NCBI GenBank assembly: GCA_024036415.1
Contig: JAMWET010006573.1
Location: forward strand, 535,001 to 599,000
DNA length: 64,000 bases
Direction of reading: 5' to 3'
Origin: Prochilodus magdalenae
Lineage: Eukaryota; Chordata; Actinopteri; Characiformes; Prochilodontidae
The notes beneath the pieces were generated by a model, which saw nothing but the letters and a program-made list of their open reading frames with translations, did not search any database and was not told where the DNA came from. The position numbers were made by a program, and so were the translations under genes. Shown here in pieces: positions 45,861 through 58,411 of this stretch. Position 1 is the first letter of the stretch. Every line of letters begins with the position of its first letter.

Positions 45861-47483
45861 CTGCTGACACAGTTTCAATTGTGTTGACAGAAAGTAATTT
45901 ATTTATGTGGAACTAATTTACAATTGAGTTGAATAAATTCAAAGCAACATTTTGGCTCTCTTTGATGTTGGTAATAGAAACTAGGGGTTGCAGTGTGTAC
46001 AACATAAACTTAGTGAACCAGGGCTTTGGACATCTGCATTTTCCCCAAGTGTGTAATTACATATGACTGTGAATGTCACCAGTAGTTACATTGTTGTTAC
46101 AGAGTATTTACACAATACATGCAACAGCTCAGTATTTAAAGGCACTTATTTTTTTAATTTTAAAGTAATAACATTCCAGGCAACACTGCAAACTATATAT
46201 ATAAATAGCTTTGGTTGATATATTCTCATGAATACAACACAGCAGGTATTATGTGTGTATATTGTCATATATTCCTTATTACATAATGCAGGGAATGATA
46301 ATAACAATGCTGCCATGGAGATGCTTAGTTGCATACATCATTCATAAAGGCACAGCTTGTTTAATTCCACAGTTAAATAGAGCACATAGATAATGACCCC
46401 ACACACAGCCTCCCCCCCACACACACACACAAACATCATAGCATACAAGTAGGCGTTTTAAGGGTCAATTCATCCCCAGCTCTCGCTCCAAAAATCTGTT
46501 CTGCTGTCTCTGCAATTCAGCCAACCATGCCAGTGTGCAAATGAAACAGTCAATGGTAAATTAATAACAGTAGTGCTCCAGAATGAGGTAGAACATGGAT
46601 GTGAAAGCTGGCTTGGCAGTAATCCCATTTTACCTGCCTTTCATCTTCTGTCCTTCTTCTGGTTGGAAACGTGACAAACCGGAACCAAAAAAAGGCGTGC
46701 GGGCGACGCCGTGAGCGCTGTACTGTGACAAATTCTCGCAAAAGTGATTATGAAAATGTCAAGTTATGCAAGAGGATGAAAAGAGCTCCCTGTGATAAGA
46801 ACGATGGAAAACCTTTTGTCTCGCACGTCTGACTGCAGCCGGTCAAACCGAGCCTCGCGCTCATCCTCACCTGGGTGCTGATAACATCTCGCGGCTGGTA
46901 TCAGAGCGGGTTAGCATTTGCACACACATAGAAAAGCCTGAAATCAGGATCTCTGATTATTGGTTGGGGTTCATCTGGGTTTTCTTTAGGGAAGAAAGGC
47001 TCACACATACGCACACACACTTACACATCCTGGGAAAAGTGCTGGGCGAGTGCTAATTGGCAGTAATCAGTCACTCGCAGGCCGTGATTTGCAAATTCAA
47101 CTTCATTATGCTGGTAAAAGCAAGTGTCACTCAGATTGTTAGTTGTTTAACAAACATGTGGCCTGTTGTTCTCCGTCAGCATTCAGTCGTCAGTTCAAAA
47201 AACGGCATTTGAAAAATGAACATGTCCAGCAACAATTAGAGTCTTCTGTAACAGTATCACAAGCCATTAGCTGCTGACATTTCAGCTACCAGTTATGGGC
47301 CGTGTGTTTACTACTAGGCCTAAACGCTGGAACATGCACTGCATGCCAGAGGATTTCCTCTGGTGGAACCTAAATAGCTGACATTTGTTGTCCTTTTAAG
47401 GGTCTTCCTCAGGTTTGTAAGCAGTTCCCAGTCTCTCTTCATCCCATTGAACTGAGCAGACTGTTTTAGCTGCTGTGCCTAGT
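45861..47483. other. Mostly unassigned; candidate conserved non-coding at 46440-47110
   Basis: A C-rich and (CA)n stretch lies at 46405-46431. From 46440 the sequence is non-repetitive with several CpG sites. No gene was recognised. Confidence 0.3.
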
Positions 47484-47640
47484 TGCAGGACACCATTAAG
47501 AACCCCTACAACTCCATACCAAGATGTCTGGCGTACTGGGTTAGCAAACATGGCGGCCTGAAAGCATACTGAGAGACACTACTTCTGTATGTGTAGCTCA
47601 ATTAATATTGCCCATACCAGTATAACTGTATCAGAACTAA
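47484..47640 (+). mobile_element. Tc1-like family 1 relic, copy f (3' fragment)
   Basis: CCTACAACTCCATACCAAGA, GTTAGCAAACATGGCGGCC and GAGAGACACTACTTCTGTAT are the end of the family 1 coding part and the sequence after it. Confidence 0.65.
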
Positions 47641-47783
47641 GTGGAGCTGCTCCATATTGTCCAAGAGTTTGGGAAACTCTCCCTAGTGAAATTTGCAGAC
47701 GGCAGGATTAAAGTTGTCTGGGATCCTGTTAAAAATGTGGAAGCTAAAGTTCTGGTTCTCCAGCTTGTTTTGGGACTTCCTAT

Positions 47784-47849
47784 TCCACCTTACATGTTGT
47801 TGCAGTTAAACTGGTGGCTGTACAAGCTTCAGCATTTAAGGTGGAATGG
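47784..47849. repeat. Inverted pair of the TTCCACCTTAAATGG motif
   Basis: TTCCACCTTACATGTTG at 47784 faces CATTTAAGGTGGAA at about 47836, forming a short stem around a 35-nt loop. Confidence 0.55.
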
Positions 47850-48664
47850 TGGAACATTGGATTAAGAAGCTGATGAATTGGACGCAGCCTGGTTTAAAGA
47901 TGAACATCAACCATGTCCTGCTGACAGTTGAGTTCTTTGGGAAGGGAATAGAAAGTGCCAACATCCTCTTACTAGCCTGGAACCCTGGGCTTCTCCACAT
48001 AGTCCACTATTTTAGTTCTGTAGCTTCTTTGTGGTTGTATGTAAAAGGTGGGGGTGTCAATATTAATCTGTCTTTTCCATAACAGTTTTCCCGTCCTCTT
48101 TTGGAAATGTAGGAATTGGATTTGAAGGGGGAACAACAGTATTTGAGGTTCACGATATGTCAGTTATATGAACTGAACTTTAAATTTTTCACAGTCACAG
48201 TGTACATTCAGTCTTACAGTCTAACCCTAGAGCTTTAATAATGTCTCAGGAAAAGGTCTTTTTCCTAGATACGGTTCCTGGAGCTCTTTCTGCAGAGAGA
48301 TTAATAGCTTGTTTGCATGTTATCGGTCAGCCAGGTACATGCGACATGGCTACCGAACAAACATTCCATGAAGGCCTGCACTCTCTGTCTCCTCCTCTGT
48401 TCTACTCTGCGTGCGTTCACTAAATTGTTTCGTGCTGCCGAGCATGAGCATATGGCTTATATCCCACGCAATCATCATCCTCATCTCTCTCTGCTATTCC
48501 TCCTCACACGTCTCCGAGCAAACATTTCAATACTTAAACACGGCGCGGCGGCAGCCATGAATGTGCGATGTGCGCGCCTTGCATCTTTAAAAATGCTCTA
48601 GCACAACAAGAAGGTTTGCGCCAAATCCTCTGAGAAGTAGCATTTAGAGAAAGAATGAAATGAA
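47850..48664. other. Single-copy sequence, candidate conserved non-coding at 48240-48600
   Basis: No repeat is visible. 48480-48590 is CpG-containing (GGCGCGGCGGCAGCC). No gene was recognised. Confidence 0.3.
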
Positions 48665-48784
48665 GATGTGTGTATATATATGAAACTGCAGCTGCAGTTT
48701 ACACTGTGAGAGAACTGACCAATAGAAATGGTCCAAAACTGCTTGGAAAAGAGCCTGGTAACATTGACTGTGATGATGTTACCA
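48665..48784. mobile_element. Relic of the 257-bp MITE family
   Basis: Shared words with 39550-39640: ACACTGTG, CCAACAGAAAT or CCAATAGAAAT, and GCTTGGAAA, in the same order. Ends are lost. Confidence 0.45.
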
Positions 48785-49411
48785 GACTCCACTGCTGTGT
48801 TCCCTTTATTGGCTTCCTGTCGTTGCTGGCATCAGATTTAAAACTCTGATGCTGGCCTACAAAGCCAAGAATGGACCAGCGCCTCCCTACCTTATGGCAA
48901 TGGTGAAGAGTCGAGCTGTACCTCGAGCCCTTCGCGCTTCAAGTACAGCTCGACTTGAACCGTCATCCCTGAGGACTCATGGAAGACAAGCATCCAGACT
49001 CTTCTCTGTCCTGGCTCCCAGATGGTGGAATGAACTCCCACTGGGCGTCAGAACAGCGGAGTCTCTCGCAGTCTTCAAACGCAGACTGAAGACCCATCTC
49101 TTCGTAACACTTAAGAGAGTGAGCTCTAGTAGTGGTGTAAATTGTGTGTATTGTGATGACCTTTTCTCCTATATAGGTATGAGCGCTGGGCTGGGGTTGC
49201 CAGGTAATGCTTTACTTGCTCTATGACTGTGTATTAATCTCTAGGTACCAGCACTGGCCCCCTGTTCGGGCAGTGTCTGAGCTTGTGGTGAGTTTTAGGC
49301 TCTAAACTTCCTCTACTAGCTGGAATATTATCCAACGGAACACTAAGCACGGTTGTAAGTTGCTCTGGATAAGAGCGTCTGCTAAATGCCTTAATTGTAA
49401 AAATGTAATTT
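48785..49411 (+). mobile_element. 5'-truncated L2-like LINE, 3' end
   Basis: A frame from about 48799 to 49226 reads LYWLPVVAGIRFK, LMLAYKAKNGPAPPYL, then LAPRWWNELPLGVR and KTHLF. This is the C-terminal end of an L2-type LINE ORF2, which I recognise from the WLPV...FK...YKA..G.AP.YL and WN.LP order. After the stop, an untranslated region ends TTGTAAGTTGCTCTGGATAA then GAGCGTCTGCTAAATGCC. That end is shared with the SINEs at 20.3 and 40.3 kb. The reverse transcriptase and endonuclease domains are absent. Confidence 0.85.
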
Positions 49412-49989
49412 AAATGATGTCAAGGCGCCAGACACGTCACTAAACTCCTACACTTGGGTATTGTGTAGTCGTTGTCATTTGTCTAGAGTCTTTGTGTCGT
49501 GTCTGTGTGTCGAGTCTTGTAATGTGTATGATTATGTATGAACTGCTGTCCCATGCTCTTTCAGGTAACCCCCAGCAATGGTATGCTCTGTGTAGTGGGA
49601 GGGGCGTATGGGGTTAGGGTTGGGGCATGGGGGAAAATGGCGGTAGTTGGGCTAAAGTGCAGCTAGTTGCACACTCTGGACAAAGTACCTTTCATAGGTA
49701 CTTTCACAGGGACCTTCTAGCCATCTTGTTTTATGTTAAACACGTGTGACACCAAATCAATTCTGAAAATAGACTGGACCATCTCCGAATTCCTTGTGGC
49801 TGCCTCATAACATCAACCACTCGCGACCACACCACCACATTGACTTACATTCAAATTCAATCAGACTTTTGCCCTCTCCTGTAAAGTTAACATGTTGGAA
49901 CGACTAGCTGTAGATATTAGTGCTTCCTTGGACAACAATGACATATATACAATGAAACTAGGTAGGTAGGTTGCTGTAAGCAAGGATGA
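49412..49989. other. Mostly unassigned; MITE relic at about 49780-49960
   Basis: ACATTGACTTACATTCAAAT, TTTTGCCCTCTCCTGTAAAG and CCTTGGACAACAATGACATA match the right half of the 257-bp MITE in decayed form. The rest is unrecognised. Confidence 0.45.
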
Positions 49990-50540
49990 GCCTTATCACT
50001 TATCACCTGACTGACCCAATAGCCAATAATAACAGTGATGCCCAAAGGCTGCAATGGTGTCATACCAGACTGTAATGGAGTGACTCAGTATGGCACTGAG
50101 TCATCTTCAGTGACGAGTCCTGCTTTTGTTTCAGTGGACGACCAACAAATCTGTGTGTGGAGGCACTGTGGTCAGCGCCAAGGTGAAGGGTTTGTTGTCA
50201 CATGGCCAGAAGGTCTAGTTTTACTCCACCTCCACCCTCACCACACCATCTGCAGGAACTATGTGAGGGTATTCAAGCTGCATGAGATGGATTATCACAG
50301 GACACCATTAGGGACCTCTACAACTCCATGCTGAGATTTCTGGCATACTGGTTGAGCAAACATGGCGACATAATGCTAAACTAAAAGACACTACTTTTAT
50401 GTGTAGCTCAATAAATATTGTCTCTATTAGTCTAAATATATTACCATTTATTGTTCCTGGTATCCTTTATCTTCCTTCCCAACAGCACTGCAATCCCACA
50501 CTTCCCTCTGGGTGCAGCTATTCTGTTGACGATGAGTGTA
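49990..50540 (+). mobile_element. Tc1-like family 1 relic, copy d
   Basis: ATCTTCAGTGACGAGTCCTG near 50102 encodes IFSDESC, the first catalytic Asp region. CACTCC-like ACTCCACCTCCACCCTCACC follows after the family-wide deletion join. The element ends CTCTGGGTGCAGCTATTCTG then TTGACGATGAGTGTA. Frameshifts break the frame. Confidence 0.72.
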
Positions 50541-51462
50541 TATTGACCTAGTGCTTCAGATGATGTAGCAGAAGAAAAAGTCACTGAAACTTGACTATTG
50601 TTAGTAATGAGTGTTTAGAGGGTAGTGTGTAGAATTAAACTGAGATTGAAATCATTAATCTTTAATGATCTGTTGGCAGCTTGATTATTTGTGTGCATAA
50701 AATTCCTGATAGCCTAAATTAATTGAAACCCATCCTATCAAAAGAAGGTAATCATCGGCGTTAAGGTCTTACCATGTTAATAGCCGTAATTTGCTGCCAA
50801 AGGAAAAAAAGAAATACATCCAGCGAGCCTTTTCGCAGTGTTCTAAATGTCATGCTCATTGACAATGACTTCTTATCCATAATATATGATGCTAACAGCT
50901 GTGCCACCACCACAGGCAGTGTTTGATAATCTGCCATGTGATCTCCAACCTCCCTTCAGATGCACATTCGAGAAGCAAACAGGCTGAAAAAAACCCAAGA
51001 TGAGTAGATGACTGACTGTTCTTAGGGGCCGTTAGAAGCTCTCTAATCAGCCTTCCCCTGCAATCACACGCATTCTATACATATAACTCAACATCATGGC
51101 TCACCAAGAGCTCTTAGCCCTGAGTAATGATGGTCTGGCTGCAAAGAGGTGCATATTTGTTTCTGCCGTGGACAAGTTGAAGGAAATGGCCACTCTTATC
51201 AGTAGGAAATAAAAGAGGTTTTTAAGGTCTGCCTGTATGTACGCAGACATTTCTTGATGAGCCCGGCTCCAGCTGGCTGGCTCTAGTAGTTAGGAATGTT
51301 TGGTGATTTTCCAAGAAATAAAGACAGTTTGTATTGATTGTCTGAGAGATGATTTTCGTTAGGGCTATTTACTGCTGAAATGAACATGGCAAAAATCTAG
51401 CAAAGTCTTCTAGCATGGTTTGGTTTGAACTGAAAACATAAAAATACTGAAAATAACCACCA
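50541..51462. other. Single-copy sequence, candidate conserved non-coding block
   Basis: No repeat is visible at 50640-51340. AT-rich cores such as CTAAATTAATTG near 50715 and TTAATAGCCGTAATTTGCTG near 50778 resemble those at 44.5 kb. No gene was recognised. Confidence 0.3.
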
Positions 51463-51850
51463 TGTTTAAGCGGTAGTACCTTCAGGCTCCTGCAGATGGC
51501 GCTGCACAAGGATGATGCATCTATAAATACCTGTGGGGTGTGAGTGATGGGATCCATTGATCGGGAAGAGGTGGTACAGTGCAGTGAATGTCTCGTTCCA
51601 TGCGTGGAAAATGGCTCCAAAGCAGATGTTAATGATTGGCTAAAAGGAGTGACTGCATTTGGGAGTGCCAAAGACCACAGTGTGAAGGAAGTAGCTGAAT
51701 CTGCAGGTTTATGGAATCGTATGGTCATACGGGTCTACCAGCAATGGCTAAAATCCCAGCCTACAGGGAATTCTTCTCGAAATTGTGACAAGCAAACCAT
51801 CCATCAAATCTGGACCTTTGATGCAAGAGTGTCTGAACAGCAAAAGGTAC
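51463..51850 (+). mobile_element. Tc1-like family 2 relic, copy d
   Basis: A 132-codon frame starting at 51544 has MVIRVYQQWLKSQPTGN, the helix-turn-helix end of family 2. The C-terminal part is missing after GATGCAAGAGTGTCTGAACA. Confidence 0.7.
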
Positions 51851-52309
51851 GTTTCAGCGATTCTTCCTTTATTTATTTTTTTTATCCAAGGATTTTATAT
51901 GGAAGCAGAAGCTTGAAACATTGGAATACATTGACTATTTAATACATGAGCAATGGTTCTTTGCATAGTCAATTTTTTTTTCAGACTGAGGGAGAATGTG
52001 CTTTATATGGTCCTATATAGCACCAAAGAGATCTATTATTGTAGCTTGACGTGGGGAACAATAGCAGGTCTGTAATAGGTCCTTTAAATAGCAGGTTGTT
52101 GTTAACACATGCATTTCTACCGGTTACACTTCTGCTGGTGCTTTTTTACCAGCTGCAAGGTCTCTAGCTAAAAGGCAGCCTTCATTGGTGTTTCACTTTT
52201 TAGAACCTAGAACATCTATTCACTAGTTCAGCATACTGGGGCTTTATTCCTTCAAGTGCTTCTGGATCTTCCAGTGGAATTGTTAATTACTTGCTGACCA
52301 CTGAACTAC
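51851..52309. other. No recognised feature
   Basis: Short frames only. Confidence 0.4.
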
Positions 52310-52372
52310 TGCCTTTACTGAAGAACACCTGAAGAACCATGTGTATAACTGATCCTAAGCACATTACCGCTG

Positions 52373-52486
<114 letters not shown>

Positions 52487-52860
52487 CTTTATTGATCCCA
52501 GAGGGATTCAAGGCATCCAGTAATAGATATACAAAGTACAGAAGTAACAAGAGAAGGACAAGATAGGGTGTTACAGATAAAGACAAAGATACAATATAAA
52601 GTATGAAAGTATAAAAATAGAGTCCTTAGTGTCTGTGTAAAGTCCTTTAGTGTCTGTGTAATGGAGGTAGTGGTATACCATTTGCTGTGCAAATTAAGAA
52701 GATGACTGATGTCAGACAGTGCAAGTACACAGTGATATAAATAATTTAGCAGTGCTAGCTATGTAAACAGCAGTACAGAACAGGGTAGAATAATACAAAA
52801 TAAATAGATATAGGGCATTTAGGAGGGAGTGGATGCAGAGATGGGGGTGTGTCCGTATAG
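52487..52860 (-). mobile_element. Possible LINE 3' end (GGGATCAATAAAGTA type)
   Basis: Read on the minus strand the segment ends TCCCTCTGGGATCAATAAAG followed by TATC repeats. This is a tail I associate with teleost LINEs such as Rex1-like elements. No coding sequence is seen, so the class is tentative. Confidence 0.4.
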
Positions 52861-53760
52861 AGGTGTGTGTATATATAAAACATGGAGAATGTAGTGTTAT
52901 GGCATAGTTTAAAAAAAAGAACCATTGTCTTTACTAAAGACCCCTCAAAGAACCGTATTTTTATGTGTACAATAGATGTTAGGCACATCACCTCTGTGTC
53001 ATTGTGTGTACATCTATGAAGCATGGTGGAAGTAGTGTTATGGCATGGGTCAAAAAACAACCATTGCCTTTACTTTTAAAAAAAGGACGTGTACAATTGA
53101 TTCCAAGAACACTACCTCTGCAGCATAGTGCAAGTCTATAAAGCATAGTTTTATTTCATGATTACAAAAAGAACCATTGCTTTTGCTAAAGAACCCTCGA
53201 AGAACCATCTGTACTACATGTGTATAACTGATCCTAAGCACATTACCGCTATAGATAGATAGATAGATAGATAGATTTTTTATGTGTACAATAGATGTTA
53301 GGCACATCACCTCTGTGTCATGGTGTGTACATCTATGAAGCATGGTGGAGGTAGTGTTATGGCATGGGTCAAAAAACAACCATTGCCTTTACTAAAAAAA
53401 AAGAATGTGTACAATTGATTCCAAGCACACCACCTCTGCATAGTACAAAGCATAGTTTTATTTCATGATTACAAAAAGAACCATTGCCTTTGCTAAAGAA
53501 CCCTCGATGAACCATCTGTACTACATGTGTACAATTGATCCTAAGCACACCATTTCCATGCAGTGGCATGCACATCTATGAAGCATGGCGGAGGTAGTGT
53601 TATGGCATGGTTCAAAAAAAGGACCATTGCCTTTACTAAAGAACCCTCGAAGAACCATCTATTCTACATGTGTATAACTGATCCTAAGCACAGCACCTCT
53701 GTGAAGTGGTGTGCACACCTATGAAGCATGGCGGGGGAAGTTATTAAGAGCCTGGTAATG

Positions 53761-54414
53761 CCAGTGAGTCACAGGCGGTTGCATGCATGCAGCTTACTTT
53801 AACTAACTTTAAATTCTTTAGTTCCAGAACTTAATACTCCAGTAAACACAACAACTGACATTTTATGCTGCATGCTCAAAACTAATAGCTGACATTCTGG
53901 GCTTTGGTCATCTCTTGATCTGGAACCCAAATTATATGAATATATAATACAAATATGACCCTCATGTCCTAATATATTTGCTTCCGCTATATTACACTAC
54001 ACTATAAGACTAACTTTCACACCCAGCATCCCACAGGATGGAGCTCTGCTTTGTCTGTGATTCATTTACTGTGCTGTGAAAGTGAACTGAAGTGTGTGCG
54101 GCATGACCTATAGACCCTCCACAGCACCGAACACATTGATCACAGCTTTGTCTTGTTACGGTGACACAAACCCGCTGGTATGGACAAGCCCAAGCCCCTG
54201 CCTGGTGCACAGCTTTCAGCCAGGCTATATCAGTGATTAATGCACGCTTCAGCAGCCTGCAGCGTCCACCCCGGCCGGCATGTCACTCACATGGACAGCT
54301 GCTCTGTCTTCACCCCGGGAATGCCCCCTGAGCTCCCCATGGCTATGTGCTCTCATCCAGGTGTGAGGCATATCTATAACAGAATGAGATCTACTCATTC
54401 TGCAGTAGAACCCA

Positions 54415-54415
<1 letters not shown>
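53761..54415. other. No recognised feature
   Basis: Single-copy-looking sequence, GC-rich at 54180-54360. No gene was recognised. Confidence 0.4.
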
Positions 54416-54481
<66 letters not shown>

Positions 54482-54482
54482 A
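54416..54482. repeat. (TATC)n microsatellite
   Basis: About 16 TATC units. Confidence 0.97.
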
Positions 54483-54489
54483 TGGTGGA

Positions 54490-54790
54490 TTAGACACGTA
54501 GAGGAGTGAGCTTCATACAGAGGTAGTGTCTCTCTGTATGGCGTTGAGCCACCATGTTTGCTGACCCAACATGCCAGACGTTCATCTTAACGCAGAACAC
54601 AGTGGCTCCGTACACAGATTCCTCGGTCATCTCCACCAAGACAAAAGCGGGTCTTGTCACTGAAGATGAGCCGCTGCCATTCACTGCTTGACAATCGGGC
54701 ACGACACCATTGCAGTCTTTGGAGAACTTGACGTGGTGTAAAGGAAAGGGTTCTCTTTCTAGATGCACCACTTTCTGCAGGTCCAAAATC
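54490..54790 (-). mobile_element. Tc1-like family 1 relic, copy e
   Basis: On the minus strand, 54680-54610 gives IFSDKTRFCLGGDDRGICV, the first catalytic Asp region with the following Glu changed to Lys. A truncated C-terminal part (ACATGCCAGACG, GTAGTGTCTCTC) follows. It lies eight bases from a TATC array. Confidence 0.68.
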
Positions 54791-55004
54791 GAGAGTTATA
54801 ACTAGAGGTATAAGACTGTTAGAAGCCTAGAGTAGACATCAAGACTCTGTGTTGCTTTCAACCTCATATAGGAGTGCAAAGCTAGGGGTGGTGGTGGTGG
54901 TGGAGGGAAGACGCTGGGCAAAGAAGAAAGAGAGATCATGATGGGAACTCTCTGTGAAATAATCAGCACACGTTCATTGCTCTGAGCTATATAGATAGCG
55001 GGAG

Positions 55005-55038
<34 letters not shown>

Positions 55039-55544
55039 GAGAGAGATACATATAGAGAGAAAAACTTCAAAAGGTTGCTTTCTCAGACTGGATAACACCA
55101 ACATAAGTGTGCACGTTGGGGGCCACTGCGGTAGGGGTGTAGATGGAGGGGAACACGCTGTGCATCGCCTGGATCACATACCGCCATAGTCCAGAGTTAT
55201 TAGATTGTTTTCCACACTATTCAAATGTAACTACTAGAGCTGTCAGAAGATCAAATTGATCGAATTGATCCAAATTAATCACATGGTTTTGTGGAGTTAA
55301 TCACATTCTTATTTGCTCTTATTTGAATATATATACATATACACACACACATGACTGAATGTTAGGGACATTTTCGGGGCTGCATTTTCAGGGGCCACTA
55401 TGCAGGGCTGCAAGAGGCTGCTGTTGTGTTTAGAAAGCATGACGGTGGAAACAGTGCCCCAGGTATTGAGGCTCAAGAAAATCAGCTCCATACATGATAA
55501 GGAAACAGACTGCACAGTGTGGTTCTACCTGAGCACACTAGAAT
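54791..55544. other. Unassigned; (GA)n tract at 55008-55045
   Basis: A GTG-rich run at 54886-54902 and a GA-rich run at 55005-55045. No gene was recognised. Confidence 0.4.
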
Positions 55545-55760
55545 TCAACCAATTTGTGTCCGTGAGTCCCCTGTGACCGAAACGTACCTAATAGAGTGTA
55601 ATACCTCCATGAGCACCAATAACAGCTGTGATTGGATTTGGCATGTACTGGACAAGTTACTGGATGTAGGCCACATCAACGTTCAGACACCCTTTCATCA
55701 AATAATTATGCAATTGGGCTAAATTTGGTAGATGCCTTCCCTGGGTGTTCCAGGCAGTCC
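55545..55760 (-). mobile_element. Tc1-like family 2 relic, copy e (C-terminal part)
   Basis: CACCAATAACAGCTGTGATT, ATGTACTGGACAAGTTACTG and TAGGCCACATCAACGTTCAG are the family 2 end, reversed. Confidence 0.65.
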
Positions 55761-55859
55761 CACAGTTCTTCAAAAGGCTTCAAATCTGGGAATATTTAGG
55801 GGCCAATCCAGATGTGTGAAAACTCCCCATTTCCATATTATTAAAACCCCCTAGAACAT

Positions 55860-56730
55860 TTTTCTTGTCCAGAGTGAGCCTGACTTAAGTCTGAGTACAC
55901 TCAACACTCCATTGTACGGTCTTACAACTGGGTTAACTCTCATGCACTGGACGAAAGACAGTATCTAAAACAAAGCCATTAACGTGGAAAGTCCTGAAAG
56001 TCTGTTGTAAAGCTGACCATTCGTTTGTACCTGACCGTCTAACAGATGTAGTTCATCAGACTTGGCCTGGTGGAGTGACCTTTCAAACTTGTACCCAGAA
56101 ATCTTAGGGCGAGTGAAAACATGGTTTTATCATACACTGAGACGTGTTCTCTGGAGCCATGAATCATGCTTCTCCATTTGGCAATCCGATAGATGAGTCT
56201 GGGTTTGGTGGTGGCCAGGAGAACGGTACTTGTCTGACTGCATTGTGCCGAGAGTAAAGTTTGCTGGAGGATTGGATTATGGTGAGGGGTCGTGCTCCAG
56301 GAGTTGGGGTTGGTCCCTTAATTCCAGTGAAAGGAGTGCCAAGAGATTCTGGATGGTTTCATGCTTATGAAGTTTGGGGACGGCCCCTTCCTGTTCCAAC
56401 ATGACTGCAGTCCATGTGCACAAAGCAAGGTCCATAAAGACATGGATGAGGGAGTTTGGTGTGGAAGAACTTGACTGGCCTTCATCTCAACCCAATAGAA
56501 CACCTTTGGGATGAATTAGAGCGGACACTGTGAGAGTCCGGCATTCTCATCCAACATCAATGTCTGACCTCACAAATGTGCTTCTGGAAAAATGGGCCGC
56601 AAATGTGCTGCAAAGGGTGGGCCGGCATCATATTAAACCCTATGGATTAAGAATGGGTGTCACTTAAGTTCATATGCCTGTGAAGGCAGACGAGCAAATG
56701 CTTTTGGCAACATTGTGTGTCTCTGCAACA
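55860..56730 (+). pseudogene. Decayed Tc1-like transposase (family 5), copy a
   Basis: Plus-strand fragments in several frames give FGNPIDESGFG (first Asp region) near 56180-56210 and [13 protein letters not shown] (catalytic Glu) near 56480-56520. GCAAATGCTTTTGGCAACAT at about 56695 is the family terminus. Many stops and indels occur. The order matches a very common fish Tc1-like family, the same one as at 58.41 kb. Confidence 0.7.
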
Positions 56731-57837
56731 CTGTCACAATGGTTGCGCTTTCACATGCTGTTTTAAGCTAATTTTGTAATATTTCAAACTGATAATTTTA
56801 CACATTGCTCCTTTAATGCAAATGATCTCTTTTCAAAAATGAAAACTTTACAGAAGAATTCAAAGCAGAGGGATTTAGTTTAATAATAAGCCAATAAAAT
56901 TAGAGGTCATTTTGGGTCACTTCTTTTGGTGCCATCATCATGGAATTTACATGCAACATGCATAACAGGCACTATCAAATGCCCTCTGCATCTTGTTTTG
57001 ACGGCCTATGAGAGAAGAACTATTTCTAGCTTAAATTGCACCATGCTAAGGGTCAAGTGTCCTCCCACTTGCTGGTACATGAGGAATAATAGACTCAAGA
57101 AACTGCACTTCAGATCATGATAAAAGCTTTTCAGACCACAATAATGACCATGATTCTGTTTTAGTTATGTCGCCACTGGAATGCCAAGGGTGCCGGGCTG
57201 CTTGTTCCAGGACATATGTCGTGGACAGGTGACATTCTAGCATGGGAAATGGATTCCACTGCAGTCTAAGTTCAACCCTGTTCCCTACAGTTCTTCTGGA
57301 GTCTTAATGAACCTATGAGACACACAGTACACATAGTGGCATAATGCTTAAGCATCCAGCCCTGCACAAGCAAAGGAAGAAAACGTGGTGAAGGGAGCAT
57401 CTTCCCTTTCCAACTGTCACCATGGGTGTCCTCAACATCCGAGGTGTACTGCTTAAAGGTGCAGTAAGTGAAATTAATCCAATACTCTTTGTTGTCAAAT
57501 TCAGGGAAAATCTTCTCACGGGAACAGTAGATGTCCAGGGAAAATCTGGTGTTTGTTCACAGCCCTGGATCTGTAAATAGGAAATAAACAAAGTGGCTCA
57601 GGTCAAAGTACATCGGATTCTTTCTAGCCAATCAGCGACAGGGGGCCCTGGCACAGGGCAGGAGAGCTAAAGGAGAAGGGGCTTCATGCTGAACTCCAAG
57701 CACCGTCAAACGGGAAAGATGGCGAGAGGAGAAGTTCTAGGATCAGGCATTAGTAGAGCGTGTAGAGAGACCTCCAATGGTGGAGAGACCCCCTAGAGCT
57801 GAAGTTCTATTCACCAGTTTCTTGTTCGAATTCCCCG
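56731..57837. other. Mostly unassigned; possible MITE fragment at 57440-57640
   Basis: GCTTAAAGGTGCAGTAAGTG and AGCCAATCAGCGACAGGGGG are words I associate with a teleost non-autonomous DNA element, but no ends could be defined. Confidence 0.3.
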
Positions 57838-57900
57838 ATTCCACCTTAAATGGTGTTGCCATTACATTGAGGCACCTGAGGTCCAACCACCTGTTCCATG
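57838..57900. repeat. TTCCACCTTAAATGG motif copy
   Basis: TTCCACCTTAAATGGTGTTG then CCATTACATTGAGGCAC matches the 212-250 copy in both motif and following text. Confidence 0.55.
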
Positions 57901-58411
57901 CCATCTCCCCATAAAGCTGAAGTTACTGTCTGTTTTAGGGAGCTTTGGACCTCCCACCAGCCAATGCCATGAACAACTTGCCAACAACTTGATAAGTTTC
58001 TCTGGAACCACACATCAACCTGTGCTTGTGTAAACTCAGCTGGGGCGCAGACAGAGAGAAGCAGCCTGTAGCACCTCCACCGACACTCAACCATGCTGCC
58101 AAAGTTGCAATTCACACTGAAAATCCTGAAATTAACTGAAATTATCGTCTTCTTATTATCTCCCATTTACACTGCATGTTGTAATTGAGAGTGCCAAGAT
58201 AATAAATTCATGCAGAGTGAATCCATAAACTTTCTGACCTGTGCATGATAACTGCACTAGAAGAAACTAATGGTGGCGCTAACACTATTGGGTCTTTATG
58301 TGGGCAATAAAAGATATTTATTAGTCTATTTGAGCTAGGAAATATGTATTAAACATGTATTTGAAATCTGTTTGGATGTAGTTTAGGCAGCCAAGAACTC
58401 CATCTGTTATA

